From NCBI RefSeq assembly GCF_000741575.1, contig NZ_JGYV01000002.1, forward strand, positions 1 to 64,000: DNA of 64,000 nt. The letters run 5' to 3'. The stretch comes from Bifidobacterium cuniculi. GTDB taxonomy: Bacteria > Actinomycetota > Actinomycetes > Actinomycetales > Bifidobacteriaceae. Position numbers and translations under genes: made by a program. Under the pieces are notes generated by a model. That model did no database searches. It had not been told where the DNA came from and saw nothing but the letters and a program-made list of their open reading frames with translations. This document shows, piece after piece, positions 26,989 to 35,584 of this stretch (positions are counted from its first letter, which is position 1; each line of letters opens with the position of its first letter).

Positions 26989-27639
26989 CTAGCGGCGCGC
27001 GTGCTGCGGCCGGGGTCCCGGCTCCAGCAGGAACTCGCGTGCCGCCGGCACCGCCACGAGCAGCAGCCACGCCAGCGAAAAGAGGCAGCCGGCGAGCACG
27101 TCGCTCGCCCAATGTACGCCCAGGTAGACGCGCGTGAACAGGATGACGGGGATGATCGCCGCGCACGGCACGATGAGCGCCGTCCTGGCGGCGCGGTTGC
27201 CCACGTAGTGCCAGACCAGGAAGACGAGGAAGCCGTAGAAGGCGGTGGCGGCCATGGAGTGGCCCGACGGGAAGCTGAATCCGTGCTCGACCACCAGGTG
27301 CGTGACGTAGGGCCGCGGCCGCTGGATGCAACGCTTGATGACCTGGTTGAGCAGCGCGGCGAGCGCGAGGTTGAGCGCCACCGCCACGCCGATCCTGCGG
27401 TTCCTGACGAATACGAGGATGATGATGGTGAGCACGATGAGGACGACTGCGCTCGCCAGCTGCGTGACCACCTGGATGACGGGCGTCAGGCCGGGGGAGA
27501 TGAGATGGGCGGCGATCCACCCGTAGACGGCGGTATCCATGGGCAGCACGCCGTAGCGGGTGATGAGCGCCGTGAACGTGAGCGCCCCTGCCAGGCACAG
27601 CACGCCGAGGATGGGCTGGAGATAACGCTTGACAACCAT
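26989..27639 (-). CDS. PAP2-superfamily membrane phosphatase
   Basis: 216 residues, six membrane helices. The three phosphatase motifs are intact: KRCIQRPRP, FPSGHSMAATAF and TRVYLGVHWASD. The family removes phosphate from lipid or isoprenoid phosphates (for example undecaprenyl pyrophosphate or phosphatidate). The start is ATG 27639; the long upstream open frame is not conserved. No clear operon partner. Confidence 0.87.
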   Translation of the reverse strand: MVVKRYLQPILGVLCLAGALTFTALITRYGVLPMDTAVYGWIAAHLISPGLTPVIQVVTQLASAVVLIVLTIIILVFVRNRRIGVAVALNLALAALLNQVIKRCIQRPRPYVTHLVVEHGFSFPSGHSMAATAFYGFLVFLVWHYVGNRAARTALIVPCAAIIPVILFTRVYLGVHWASDVLAGCLFSLAWLLLVAVPAAREFLLEPGPRPQHARR

Positions 27640-27690
27640 GGGACCGAGTCTAGCCGTGCATGTGCGGATGTGGGGCTGTGGGCGAACGTC

Positions 27691-27745
27691 GGCGTGCCTC
27701 CTGAGAAATTGTTCATTTTTTGAACAAAACCTCAGGAGGCACGCC
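27691..27745. repeat. Nested palindrome (element 1), 3' end of AraC gene
   Basis: Outer 15-bp arms (GGCGTGCCTCCTGAG and its complement) enclose the inner TTGTTCA-T6-GAACAA unit shared with other elements of this window. The AraC-gene stop codon lies inside the right arm. Probably acts as a terminator. Confidence 0.75.
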
Positions 27746-28586
27746 GCCGGTACTGCGTGGGGGTGCAGCCGTAGTGGGCGCGGAAGACCTGGGTGAAGTA
27801 GCTGGCGCCGTGGAAGCCCGCGTCGCGGGCGATGGCGGCGACGGTGCGGTCGCTGCCGGTGAGGTCGTCGAGGCTGCGTTCCAGGCGCGTGCGGATCAGG
27901 AACTCGTTGGGCGGGCACTGCAGGAAGCGGGCGAAGAGGGCACAGCATTTGCTGGTGCCCACGGCACCGGCGCGCGCGATGTCCGCCAGGCGCAATGGCT
28001 GGTCGTAGTGTTCGTGCACGTAGCGCATCATCTGCTTCATCACCGCCAGATCCTGGTCGGAGGCGTCCGCGGGCTCCTCGGGCTGCAGGTGGCGCACCAG
28101 GTCGCGCCACAGCGGGAAGACGAGCGCCATGACGTCGAGCGCGTCGTCCGCGTCGGCCATGGCCACCATGGCCTTGAGCGCGCGTCGCTGCCAGCCGACG
28201 TCGTCGTGCAGCACGACGTACGGCAGGTTCGGTGCGCGCAGGATTGGCAGTACGAAGTCGTGCTCGAAGGTCGTGTCGATGCGCAGCATGCGCGGGTGCA
28301 CCAGCACGCAGGTGAATTCACATTCGCGCAGGTCGATGCTGTGGCCGAAGTGCAGCTGCCGGCTGTTGACGATCACGCCGTCGCCGCGGCCCAGCTCGAC
28401 GGTCTCGTCGTTGATGGTGTACAGCATCGTGCCCCCGGTCACCGCGATGAACTCGAGGTCGTCGTGCCAGTGCGGCGGCGCGGCGAAGCCCGGGTAGGTG
28501 CTCAGCAGCGCGTGGGCGGTCTTGACCGGGTAGTCGGCGCCGTCGTACTCTACGTGCTCGGATCGGTCGCTGTTGATGATAAACAT
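27732..28586 (-). CDS. AraC-family transcriptional regulator
   Basis: 284 residues. The N-terminal cupin-like sensing domain contains PPHWHDDLEFIAVTGG. The C-terminal double HTH of AraC type spans about residues 185-284 (LRLADIARAGAVGTSKCCALF and TVAAIARDAGFHGASYFTQVF). The cupin suggests binding of a sugar or small ligand. ATG 28586 is the conserved start. It is divergent from a truncated VOC-like ORF, which was probably its target and may have been lost. Confidence 0.88.
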   Translation of the reverse strand: MFIINSDRSEHVEYDGADYPVKTAHALLSTYPGFAAPPHWHDDLEFIAVTGGTMLYTINDETVELGRGDGVIVNSRQLHFGHSIDLRECEFTCVLVHPRMLRIDTTFEHDFVLPILRAPNLPYVVLHDDVGWQRRALKAMVAMADADDALDVMALVFPLWRDLVRHLQPEEPADASDQDLAVMKQMMRYVHEHYDQPLRLADIARAGAVGTSKCCALFARFLQCPPNEFLIRTRLERSLDDLTGSDRTVAAIARDAGFHGASYFTQVFRAHYGCTPTQYRRRAS

Positions 28587-28705
28587 GGCTCGCCTCGTGC
28601 AGGATAGTGACAGGATTGCGCAACGTTCTTGCATGATTCCGTTCATACGCGCAATATCATTATAGTTCAGAGGCGGCCAGTCAAAGCCGCCGGAAAGGAA
28701 CGACC

Positions 28706-28864
28706 ATGTACATCGGCCATGCAGCCCTCTACGTGAGCGTTCCGAACGCGGCGCGCCTTCCCGTCGATGCGCGCCGTGATTCAAAGGGGATTGCCACACG
28801 ATTCCCAGCCTGTTCCCAAGTTCGTGCGGTTATATATAAGTCATCAGCACAACAGCTGAGATAA
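28706..28864 (+). pseudogene. Truncated VOC/glyoxalase-like gene start
   Basis: A good ribosome-binding site (GGAAAGGAACG) and ATG open a 52-codon frame that begins MYIGHAALYVSVPNAAR. This resembles the first strand of VOC (glyoxalase/bleomycin-resistance) proteins. Similarity stops after about 17 codons, and the frame runs into the sRNA-like repeat at 28801. A -10-like ATTATAGT lies at about 28659-28666. The remainder of the gene seems deleted. Confidence 0.4.
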
Positions 28865-28940
28865 CTGAAAACCTTCTTTCTTCTCTTTCCTCTCTGTGGG
28901 GCCCGGCTTTTCCCCTTCTGGCCGGGCCCCTTCTCTTTTG
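28801..28940 (+). ncRNA. Putative small RNA, copy 1 (UC-rich, two hairpins)
   Basis: A promoter-like TTCGTGCGGTTATATA is followed by a small hairpin (TCAGC/GCTGA, 28844-28859). A 30-nt single-stranded UC-rich stretch ends at 28896. An intrinsic terminator follows (GGGGCCCGGC 28898-28907, GCCGGGCCCC 28921-28930, then TTCTCTTTT). A 42-nt block (28855-28896) is identical to copy 2. The UC-rich stretch resembles an anti-Shine-Dalgarno sequence. There is no ORF. The start of transcription, about 28845, is estimated. Confidence 0.6.
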
Positions 28941-28966
28941 CCCCTGGCCACGTTGCCGGGCCAGCT

Positions 28967-29380
28967 TCACCAGCGGCGGTGGCGGCGTCGCCTGGCGAAC
29001 CAGTAGCCCAGGAGCGCACCTCCCACGAACAGCAGGGTGGGGGCGAAGGATGACAGCGTGGCGGTCACGTCGCCGAGGAAGGATGGGCGCACCGCCATGT
29101 CGGTGCCGACGATGTTGTTGAAGTAGCCGATCAGCATGGGTCCCGTGGTGCCCAGCAGCATGGCGAATACGTACCAGCGCATCGCGCGGCGCGAACGCTG
29201 TCGGAGCATGAGCGCACCGCCCGCCAAGGGGCTGGCCAGCAGGGTGCTGGCGCCGCTGAAGGGCGTGAACATGGAGTCGGCGTCCGGCATGAGCGGCACG
29301 CGGCCCACCGCGACGAGCGCGATGAGGCCCACCGCGAGCGCGGTGACCAAGGTGCGGTGGCGGCGGTAGAACCTGCGCAT
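28967..29380 (-). CDS. LexA-box-controlled small membrane protein, unknown function
   Basis: 137 residues. A basic N-terminus (RRFYRRHR) is followed by three or four hydrophobic segments (TLVTALAVGLIALVAV, ASPLAGGALML, WYVFAMLLGTTGPMLIGYF and PTLLFVGGALLGYWFA), and it ends in RRRRHRRW. I do not recognise the family. ATG 29380 follows AGGAAGG; ATG 29416 is in frame but lacks a site. A perfect CGAAC-N4-GTTCG box sits just upstream, so expression is probably part of the SOS response. SOS-induced small membrane proteins in other bacteria block division; for this one that is only a hypothesis. Confidence 0.7.
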   Translation of the reverse strand: MRRFYRRHRTLVTALAVGLIALVAVGRVPLMPDADSMFTPFSGASTLLASPLAGGALMLRQRSRRAMRWYVFAMLLGTTGPMLIGYFNNIVGTDMAVRPSFLGDVTATLSSFAPTLLFVGGALLGYWFARRRRHRRW

Positions 29381-29398
29381 GGCTGCCTTCCTGGTGGT

Positions 29399-29412
29399 CG
29401 AACATCTGTTCG
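29399..29412. promoter_or_regulatory. LexA (SOS) operator
   Basis: The perfect palindrome CGAACATCTGTTCG matches the actinobacterial/Gram-positive SOS box CGAAC-N4-GTTCG. On the minus strand it directly follows a -10-like CATAAT (29415-29420), so LexA would cover the start of transcription of the small membrane protein gene. Confidence 0.75.
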
Positions 29413-29447
29413 CCATTATGCCCAAGCCCCTGCCCAGGGTGGTCCGG

Positions 29448-29554
29448 TGACACATTTTTCGGCCGGGAAAAATCGTGTAGGCCTGGGGACTGCACAATTG
29501 CTAATTGTGCAGTCCCCGGGCCTACACGATTTTTCCCGGCCGAAAAATGTGTCA
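29448..29554. repeat. Nested palindrome, T/A-rich class B (element 2)
   Basis: Near-perfect 107-bp inverted repeat with a GCT apex. Each arm contains a smaller palindrome, ATTTTTCGGCCGGGAAAAAT. It lies upstream of the SOS gene promoter and downstream of sRNA copy 2. A close relative is at 58600-58705. Confidence 0.8.
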
Positions 29555-29564
29555 GTGCCCAGAC

Positions 29565-29700
29565 AAAGAAAGAGGCCCGGCCGAAGGGAAGAAGCCGGGC
29601 CTCGCAGAGAGGAAAGAGAAGAAAGAAGGTTTTCAGTTATCTCAGCCGTGGTGGCTGATGGTTTTATATAACCGCACGAACTTGAAAATCAGCTGGGAAT
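29565..29700 (-). ncRNA. Putative small RNA, copy 2 (UC-rich, two hairpins)
   Basis: Inverted copy of 28801-28940. The promoter-like core (CAAGTTCGTGCGGTTATATA read on the minus strand) and a 42-nt block (29605-29646) are identical. The terminator is GAGGCCCGGC/GCCGGGCCTC: relative to copy 1 one G-C pair has become A-T on both sides, a covariation that preserves the stem. The 5' hairpin also differs with pairing kept (TCAGCC/GGCTGA). Together these changes argue for a structured RNA rather than a passive repeat. Confidence 0.6.
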
Positions 29701-29825
29701 TGCACCTCAATATCCTAGGAATTCATGAAGGGAAGGGTCTTCCTTGCGGCCCGGGGCAGTGGGAATAAGGACAAGGTCTGTCCTGGGCCGGGCATGGAAG
29801 GGGCCACTAGACACCCAACCACCAC

Positions 29826-30428
29826 CTACGCGAAGATGGCGGGCTCCAGCAGGGTGGCCATGCTCGTGGCCCACTGCTCGTCGTCGCCGCCCATGGCCTT
29901 GCAGGCAAGCATGGAGCCGAGCACCGTCTGGAAGACGAAGGGGCCGTCCACGTCCGGCCGCACTGGGTCGGGGCCGCCGGACGCCTGCAGGTAGTCGCAG
30001 AACCGCTGTTGGGCCGGGTCGATCACCTGGCGCGCCAGCTCCTGCACGCGCGGGTTGCTGGAGGAGAGCACGATGCCGATGGCGCGCAGGCCGAACCGCC
30101 GGTCGAAATTCGCCTGGATGCGCCGCAGGAGTTCGCGCAGGGTGGCGCGGCTGAGCGCGATCTGCGTGAAGTCGATCGGCGGGCCGACCATGGTGCTGAT
30201 GTGCCCCAGGAGGTCGTCGGCGTTGGCATAGCGCCGGTAGAGCGTCGTCTTGGCCACGCCGGAGGCGCGCGCCACCGCCTCCATGGTCAGCGCGCCGATG
30301 CCCTGGGTGGCGATGATGTCGAGCACCGCGCGCATGATCTTGCCGTCCGTGCGCTCGCGGATGCGCTCGCGCACACCGGATGCCGCCGCCTCGGTGCCCG
30401 CCGTTGGCATGCCCGTACTCATGGTCAT
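29826..30428 (-). CDS. TetR-family regulator of the YhgE operon
   Basis: 200 residues. The N-terminal HTH (IGALTMEAVARASGVAKTTLYRRYAN) is typical of TetR/AcrR. The C-terminal part resembles TetR_C domains of the AcrR group and probably binds a hydrophobic ligand. It starts 14 bp after the stop of the second YhgE gene, with AGGAGGG as ribosome-binding site, so it is the last gene of that operon. The operator pair at 35585-35622 is the likely binding site. ATG 30422 and GTG 30434 are alternative starts. Confidence 0.85.
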   Translation of the reverse strand: MTMSTGMPTAGTEAAASGVRERIRERTDGKIMRAVLDIIATQGIGALTMEAVARASGVAKTTLYRRYANADDLLGHISTMVGPPIDFTQIALSRATLRELLRRIQANFDRRFGLRAIGIVLSSSNPRVQELARQVIDPAQQRFCDYLQASGGPDPVRPDVDGPFVFQTVLGSMLACKAMGGDDEQWATSMATLLEPAIFA

Positions 30429-30441
30429 GGTCACGTCCCTC

Positions 30442-32640
30442 CTAGCCGATCAGCTTCGTGGTCTCCGCCTTCTCGGCGACCCAGTCGTTGAACTTGAGCA
30501 GCGGCGCGCGCAGCACCAGGCCCACGAACAGCAGCGGCACGATGAACAATGCCAGTTGGCCCATCGCCGCCCAGTACTGGTTGCCGTAGATCCCGCACAT
30601 CGCGGCACGCATGGCGCGGATGGCGTAGGTGGCGGGCAGGAAGGGGCTGACCGCGTTCACGTAGTGCGGCAGCACGACCAGCGGGTAGGCGCCGTCCGAG
30701 CCGGTGATCTGCATCACCAGGACGAGCACGCAGAGCGCCTTGCCCACGTTGCCGAAGGCGGCGACCATCGTGTAGGTGAACAGGGAGAACACGATTCCCG
30801 CCAGCCAGCCGGTGGCCATGAACAGGAGGGGGTGCACGGCGTGCACGCGGATGAACAGCAGCGTGCCGCCCAGGGAGAAGGTGCTCTGCATGAGCGAGAT
30901 CAGCCCGAAGACGCAGTAGTGGCCCAGGTACGACTGCCACGCCTTGGGATTGCCCAGGTCCTGCCGGCGCTGCTTGTCCATGGTCACCTTGAGGCCGACC
31001 ACCATGAGCGTGGCGCCCACGAACAGCGGGATGAAGGTGTAGAAGGGGGCGAGCGCCGCGCCGAAGCTCTCCACGGGGAAGATCGCCTTGTGGTCCAGCT
31101 GCACGGGTGCTGCGAGCGTGGCGGCCAGCGTGCCGGAGCCCGAGCCGAGCACTTCCTTGACGGTTTCCATGCTGCCGCTGGTCAGCGCCTTGTCCAGTCG
31201 GGTGCTGAAGTCGGACAGCTTGTCGGCGGCCGCGGACAGGTCGTCGGCGGAACCGTCGAGCATGTCGCGCACCGTATCGAGCTGCTTGCCGGCGTCGGCG
31301 GCGGTGTCGTCGAGGTCGCCCAAGGCGTCCTTGAGCGTCGCTGCCGCGCTGCCCAGCTGGGTGGCAGCCGAGGTGAAGGATTCGGCGACCTTGGACAGGC
31401 CCGGCTTGACGGTCGTGTCGAAGTCGTCGGACAGGCCGGTGATGGAGGATTTCGCCTGTGCGGCGAGGTCCTTCGTCTCCTGGCGGTCCTGGCTGTTGGC
31501 GTCGACCTTGGCGCGCACGTTGCCTGCCGTCTGGGTCAGCTGCGCGGCGAGCGCGTCGAGCGTGTCGCGCGTGCTGCCCAGCCGGTCGATGGCGTCCTGC
31601 AGCTGCGCGCGCAGGGTGCTGTCCGCCGGCAGCTGCGAAGAGTCGAGGATGGACTGCAGCTGGTCGTGCAACGTGCCGTAGCTCGACGCCTGCGTGCGCA
31701 CGTCGGCGGCGAGCTGGTCGAGGCCGCCGGCCGCGGTGGTCATCTGGTCGTCGACGTCGCCCATGAGGGTGTCGATGCGCGTGCCCAGGGCGGCAATGCC
31801 GGACGAGCTCGACTCCAGGGCGTCGCCGACGGCGCCGATGGAGGAGTCGACGGCGCCGGTCAGGTCGCTGACGGCGTCGGTGGCGCCGTCGAGCTTGCCG
31901 ATGGCGTCCTTGGCGTTGCCGTCGGCCTGGCCGACCAGCTGCTGCGAGGAGTCCAGCAGGGTCTGCGCGCTGTCCGTGAGCGAGCCGTAGGACCTGAGCA
32001 TGGTGGCGCTCTGCGTGAGTGTGCCCGCGAGCTCGGCGATGTTGTCGTTGAAGTTCCTGATGCGGTCCTGCGCCTCGGGTCGGTCGAGCTGGTCGACGAC
32101 CGTCTGCGCGATGCCCAGCGCGGCGTCGGTGAGGGTCTTGGCGAAGGTCTCGTTGATCTGCGCGCTCATCGTGTCGGCGCCCTGGTCGGTGACCTTCGGG
32201 GCGAGCGCGTTGAGCTTCTCGTTGTCGTAGTAGTCGAGGGTCGCGTGGTCGGCGTCCGAGGAGAAGAAGGTCATCATGGTCTTGCTGAAGTCCTTGGGGA
32301 TGACCACGGCGGCATAGAACTTGCCGGAGCGGGTGCCGTCGATGGCCTCCTCGGAGCTGGTGAAGGTCCAGTCGAGCTGCGAGTTGGCGCGTAGGCTGCT
32401 GACCACCTGGTCGCCGATGTTGACCTTCATCGGCAGCAGGGAGCCCTGGTAGCCCTCGTCGTCGTTCGCGATGGCGAACTGCAGGTCCTTGGTGTTGCCG
32501 AAGGGGTTCCAGCAGGCGGCCACGTTGAACCATGCGAAGAGCGCGGGGATCACCGTCAGCCCCAGGACGATGATGATGGCCGCGACGTTGGACGTCAGCC
32601 GTCGTACGTCGTCGGCGAAGATCCTGCCGATCATCCTCAT
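30442..32640 (-). CDS. YhgE/Pip-family membrane protein (2)
   Basis: 732 residues. A single N-terminal helix (VAAIIIVLGLTVIPALFAWFN) and the AIANDDEGYQG segment mark the YhgE/Pip N-terminal domain. A long extracellular coiled coil with repeated Leu/Asp/Ala heptads spans about residues 170-490. About six C-terminal membrane helices follow, as in ABC-2-type permeases. Relatives include phage-infection protein and type VII secretion EsaA-like proteins; transport substrate unknown. ATG 32640 overlaps the stop of the first YhgE gene (ATGA). Confidence 0.82.
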   Translation of the reverse strand: MRMIGRIFADDVRRLTSNVAAIIIVLGLTVIPALFAWFNVAACWNPFGNTKDLQFAIANDDEGYQGSLLPMKVNIGDQVVSSLRANSQLDWTFTSSEEAIDGTRSGKFYAAVVIPKDFSKTMMTFFSSDADHATLDYYDNEKLNALAPKVTDQGADTMSAQINETFAKTLTDAALGIAQTVVDQLDRPEAQDRIRNFNDNIAELAGTLTQSATMLRSYGSLTDSAQTLLDSSQQLVGQADGNAKDAIGKLDGATDAVSDLTGAVDSSIGAVGDALESSSSGIAALGTRIDTLMGDVDDQMTTAAGGLDQLAADVRTQASSYGTLHDQLQSILDSSQLPADSTLRAQLQDAIDRLGSTRDTLDALAAQLTQTAGNVRAKVDANSQDRQETKDLAAQAKSSITGLSDDFDTTVKPGLSKVAESFTSAATQLGSAAATLKDALGDLDDTAADAGKQLDTVRDMLDGSADDLSAAADKLSDFSTRLDKALTSGSMETVKEVLGSGSGTLAATLAAPVQLDHKAIFPVESFGAALAPFYTFIPLFVGATLMVVGLKVTMDKQRRQDLGNPKAWQSYLGHYCVFGLISLMQSTFSLGGTLLFIRVHAVHPLLFMATGWLAGIVFSLFTYTMVAAFGNVGKALCVLVLVMQITGSDGAYPLVVLPHYVNAVSPFLPATYAIRAMRAAMCGIYGNQYWAAMGQLALFIVPLLFVGLVLRAPLLKFNDWVAEKAETTKLIG

Positions 32641-35525
32641 GCCTGCTGCCCTCCTTCGTCGGTGGTGCCGGCGGCCGGGTCGATGGCGGCCGTCGGCGCA
32701 TCGTCCTCGTGCCGCCCGTGCTGCCGCTTGCCCCAGGACCAGCGATGCCCTTCGGGGCGGCTGCCGTCCTCGTGCCGGCCGTGGTGCGCCTGCGGCAGGT
32801 GCGAGCGGATGCCGCGCAAGTCCAGGGCGAGCGTGTCCTGCAGGTGGCGCAGGTGGGTCACGCTGGCCGCCTCCGGTGCCGACGTCTCGTCGTCGCCGTC
32901 CTCGTCGTCGTCCGTGTCGGATGCCGCGCCGGCCTGGCGGGCGGCGGTCGCCAGCCGCCCCGTCAGGCCGTGGCGTGCCGCGGCGCGTTGCACGCGGCCG
33001 TTGCTCAGCAGCATCTCGCGCAGCGAGTCGTCGGTGAGCGTGCCCAGCTGTGCCTGACGGCGCAGGCTGTCGCGGATGTACTCGACCACCATGAGGAAGA
33101 GGATGATCGCGAGGATCCAGACAATCCACGTGGCCAGCGCCACGAGCTTCGTGCCGTCGGTCAGCGAGAAGGTGATGGCCAGGGCGGCGGGCACGACGAT
33201 GCCGGCGATGACGGCGCCGCGCAGGAGCCTGGGGTAGAGGCGCGCGAAACGCTGGGCGCGCTCCTCGATCTGGCGGCGGTAGCCGCCCTTGTCGGCGAGC
33301 ACGTGCAGGATCTGCCCGAGGCTGGCGCGCCGCGACGTCGAGGAGACCGGTTCGCCGGCGAGCATGTCCGTCTCGGCCACCTCGCGCGCGAACAGCGAGT
33401 TGAGGTTCGCCATGAGCGGGCGAATCACCAGGCCGCAGAAGAAGGAGATCGCGGCGAACAAGGCGAGCATGAGGATCATCTTGATCCAGGTGCCGTCGCA
33501 GAAGCCGCCGATGGTCTCGCGGAAGGCGGTGATCGTGTAGGTGAAGGGGAAGAAGGGGTAGAGGACGCGGAAGAACTTCGGCATCATCTCGATCGGGTAG
33601 AGGCCCGAGGCGCCCGGGATCTGCACGATCACCAGCGCCACCACCAGGCCCTTGCCCACGTGCATGAACATCGTGGACAGCGCATAGCCGATTGACAGGT
33701 AGCTCCACGAGGCGAGGATCGCGGTGAGGATGAACATGAACCGGTTCACCGTCTGCACGCCGATCACCAGGTCGCCCACCGTCGCCGCGATCGCCTGGCA
33801 CGTCGCCACCATCGCCAGCAGCAGGAAACGCGCCACGTACTTCTGGCCCGGCGTGACCATGCGGCCCTCCAGGCCCTCGTCGTCCACCTCGAGGCGTATG
33901 AGGCACATGAGCATGAAGACGCCCACCCACAGCGCCATGCTGGTGAACAGCGGCGCCATGCCCGAGCCGTAGGTGGCGATTGGGTAGAGGGTGTGCGTGG
34001 TGAGCACCGTCGGCGAAAGCATGAACTTCGCGATCCGCTCCGCGTCCAGCGAGCCGTCCGAACCGGTCAGCTCCTTGAGCACGTTCGTGCTGGCCAGCGT
34101 CTTGACGTCCGTGTTCACGTCCTCGATCTTGTTCGCGAAGGTGTCCAGCAGGTCCTCGGTGGACGCGAGCGTGGACGAGGTGTCCTCGCTGATCTGCGCC
34201 ACCTGGTCGAGCACGAGCTTCGTCTGCGCCACCAGCTGCGACTGGCCGCTGACGGCCGCGCCCAGCGTGCCGCTGGTGGCCGCCAGCGAGTTCAGCCCGC
34301 TGTTGAGCTGCGGCAGCGAACCGGTGGAGATCTTCGAACGGGCCGCGTTGATCGCGTCCAGCGTCGTCGTCGAGGTCGTGCCGAACTGGCCGATCGTGTC
34401 CAGCGCGCCGTTCGCCGCCTTCGACGTGGCGTCGTTGAGCTGTGTCGCCGATGCCAGCGCGGCCGCCGTCTTCTGGTTGTCCTGCTCCAGGCTCGCCAGG
34501 AGCGCGGACAGGCGGTCGGAGTCGACGCCGCTCGCGTTGAGCGCCTTGAGCCGCTCGAGCAGCTGTGCGTTCGACTCGTTGACCATCTTGAGTTCGCTCA
34601 GCGCCTCGGAGGCGCTGCCGCTCGCCGTCAGCAGGCCGTTCGCCACGCGCGTCGCGTCGCTCGTCGCGCGCCCCGACGCGCGGCTGAACAGCGCGGCGCC
34701 GTCGTCGAACTGCTTGCCCGTCTCGTCGATGAAGCCGTTGAGCTTCGACTGGGTGTCGCCCAGCAGCGTACCCGCCTGCGTCAGTCCGCTGCCGGCGCTC
34801 TCGGCCGCGGACTGCGCTTGGTCGAGCGCCGCCTTGGCGGCGTCGGTCTTCGTCGAGGTCTGCGCCAGCGTGTCCTTGAGTTCGTCGATCATCGAACGCG
34901 TCTTGGCCAGGTTCGCCTCCGTCTTGTCGAGCTGCGCGCCGACCTGGTCGACCGTGGTGTTCGACTGCGCGCTGATCTGGTCGTTCGCCTTGTTGACGGT
35001 GTCGGCGACGACCGAGCTGACCGTGGAGACGAAGGTGCTGTTGACCTGCCGGTCGAGGGTGTCGGCGCCGGTGTCCGAGATCTTCGCGCCCACCGGGGTG
35101 AGCTCTTCGTTGACGAAGTACTCGAGGGTGGGGCGGTCGCCGGTGCCGGTGACGACGTTCGCCATGTCCTTGCTGAAGTCCCTGGGAATGACGACGGCGC
35201 TGTAGCAGTCGCCGGATTCCACGCATTCCATTGCCGCCGCGCGGTTCAGGAAGGTCCAGCCGAGCTGGTCGTTCTTCCTGAGCTCGTCCACCAGCTGGCT
35301 GCCCAGGTCGAGCTTGCCCATGACGGCGCTGTCGGCGCCCTCGTCCTCGTTGGCCACGGCGACCTTGATGTTGCGCGTGTTCTGGTAGGGGTCCCAGAAG
35401 CCCGCTATGTTGAACCACGCGTACAGGCAGGGGATGAAGATGAGGCCCACCACCACGATGAGCGCGGTGGGCACGCGCAGCAGGCGCTTGATGTCGCGCT
35501 TGAGAATGAACCAGATGTTGCCCAT
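32637..35525 (-). CDS. YhgE/Pip-family membrane protein (1)
   Basis: 962 residues, same architecture as its partner. The N-terminal helix is VPTALIVVVGLIFIPCLYAWF, followed by KVAVANEDEGADSAVMG, an extracellular coiled-coil region up to about residue 520, and six or more C-terminal membrane helices. An extra cytoplasmic tail contains DTDDDEDGDDET and a His-rich stretch (HHGRHEDG). Two adjacent, different copies suggest a heteromeric complex. It is the first gene of the operon, with GGGAGAG before ATG 35525. Confidence 0.82.
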   Translation of the reverse strand: MGNIWFILKRDIKRLLRVPTALIVVVGLIFIPCLYAWFNIAGFWDPYQNTRNIKVAVANEDEGADSAVMGKLDLGSQLVDELRKNDQLGWTFLNRAAAMECVESGDCYSAVVIPRDFSKDMANVVTGTGDRPTLEYFVNEELTPVGAKISDTGADTLDRQVNSTFVSTVSSVVADTVNKANDQISAQSNTTVDQVGAQLDKTEANLAKTRSMIDELKDTLAQTSTKTDAAKAALDQAQSAAESAGSGLTQAGTLLGDTQSKLNGFIDETGKQFDDGAALFSRASGRATSDATRVANGLLTASGSASEALSELKMVNESNAQLLERLKALNASGVDSDRLSALLASLEQDNQKTAAALASATQLNDATSKAANGALDTIGQFGTTSTTTLDAINAARSKISTGSLPQLNSGLNSLAATSGTLGAAVSGQSQLVAQTKLVLDQVAQISEDTSSTLASTEDLLDTFANKIEDVNTDVKTLASTNVLKELTGSDGSLDAERIAKFMLSPTVLTTHTLYPIATYGSGMAPLFTSMALWVGVFMLMCLIRLEVDDEGLEGRMVTPGQKYVARFLLLAMVATCQAIAATVGDLVIGVQTVNRFMFILTAILASWSYLSIGYALSTMFMHVGKGLVVALVIVQIPGASGLYPIEMMPKFFRVLYPFFPFTYTITAFRETIGGFCDGTWIKMILMLALFAAISFFCGLVIRPLMANLNSLFAREVAETDMLAGEPVSSTSRRASLGQILHVLADKGGYRRQIEERAQRFARLYPRLLRGAVIAGIVVPAALAITFSLTDGTKLVALATWIVWILAIILFLMVVEYIRDSLRRQAQLGTLTDDSLREMLLSNGRVQRAAARHGLTGRLATAARQAGAASDTDDDEDGDDETSAPEAASVTHLRHLQDTLALDLRGIRSHLPQAHHGRHEDGSRPEGHRWSWGKRQHGRHEDDAPTAAIDPAAGTTDEGGQQA

Positions 35526-35584
35526 CGCTCTCCCTGTCCCTCTGTCCTTCGTGTGTCCTTCGTGACGGCCGGTGTGCCATACTA

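Noticed and set aside
28801..29700. The inverted 130-bp copies as terminal repeats of a transposon
   Set aside because: There is no transposase between them, no target duplication is visible, and the differences preserve RNA pairing.
30442..35580. A 1712-codon open frame on the minus strand
   Set aside because: Only its last 732 codons match YhgE. The rest lies over the first YhgE gene in another frame, is rich in Arg/His/Pro, and is open only because of GC bias.
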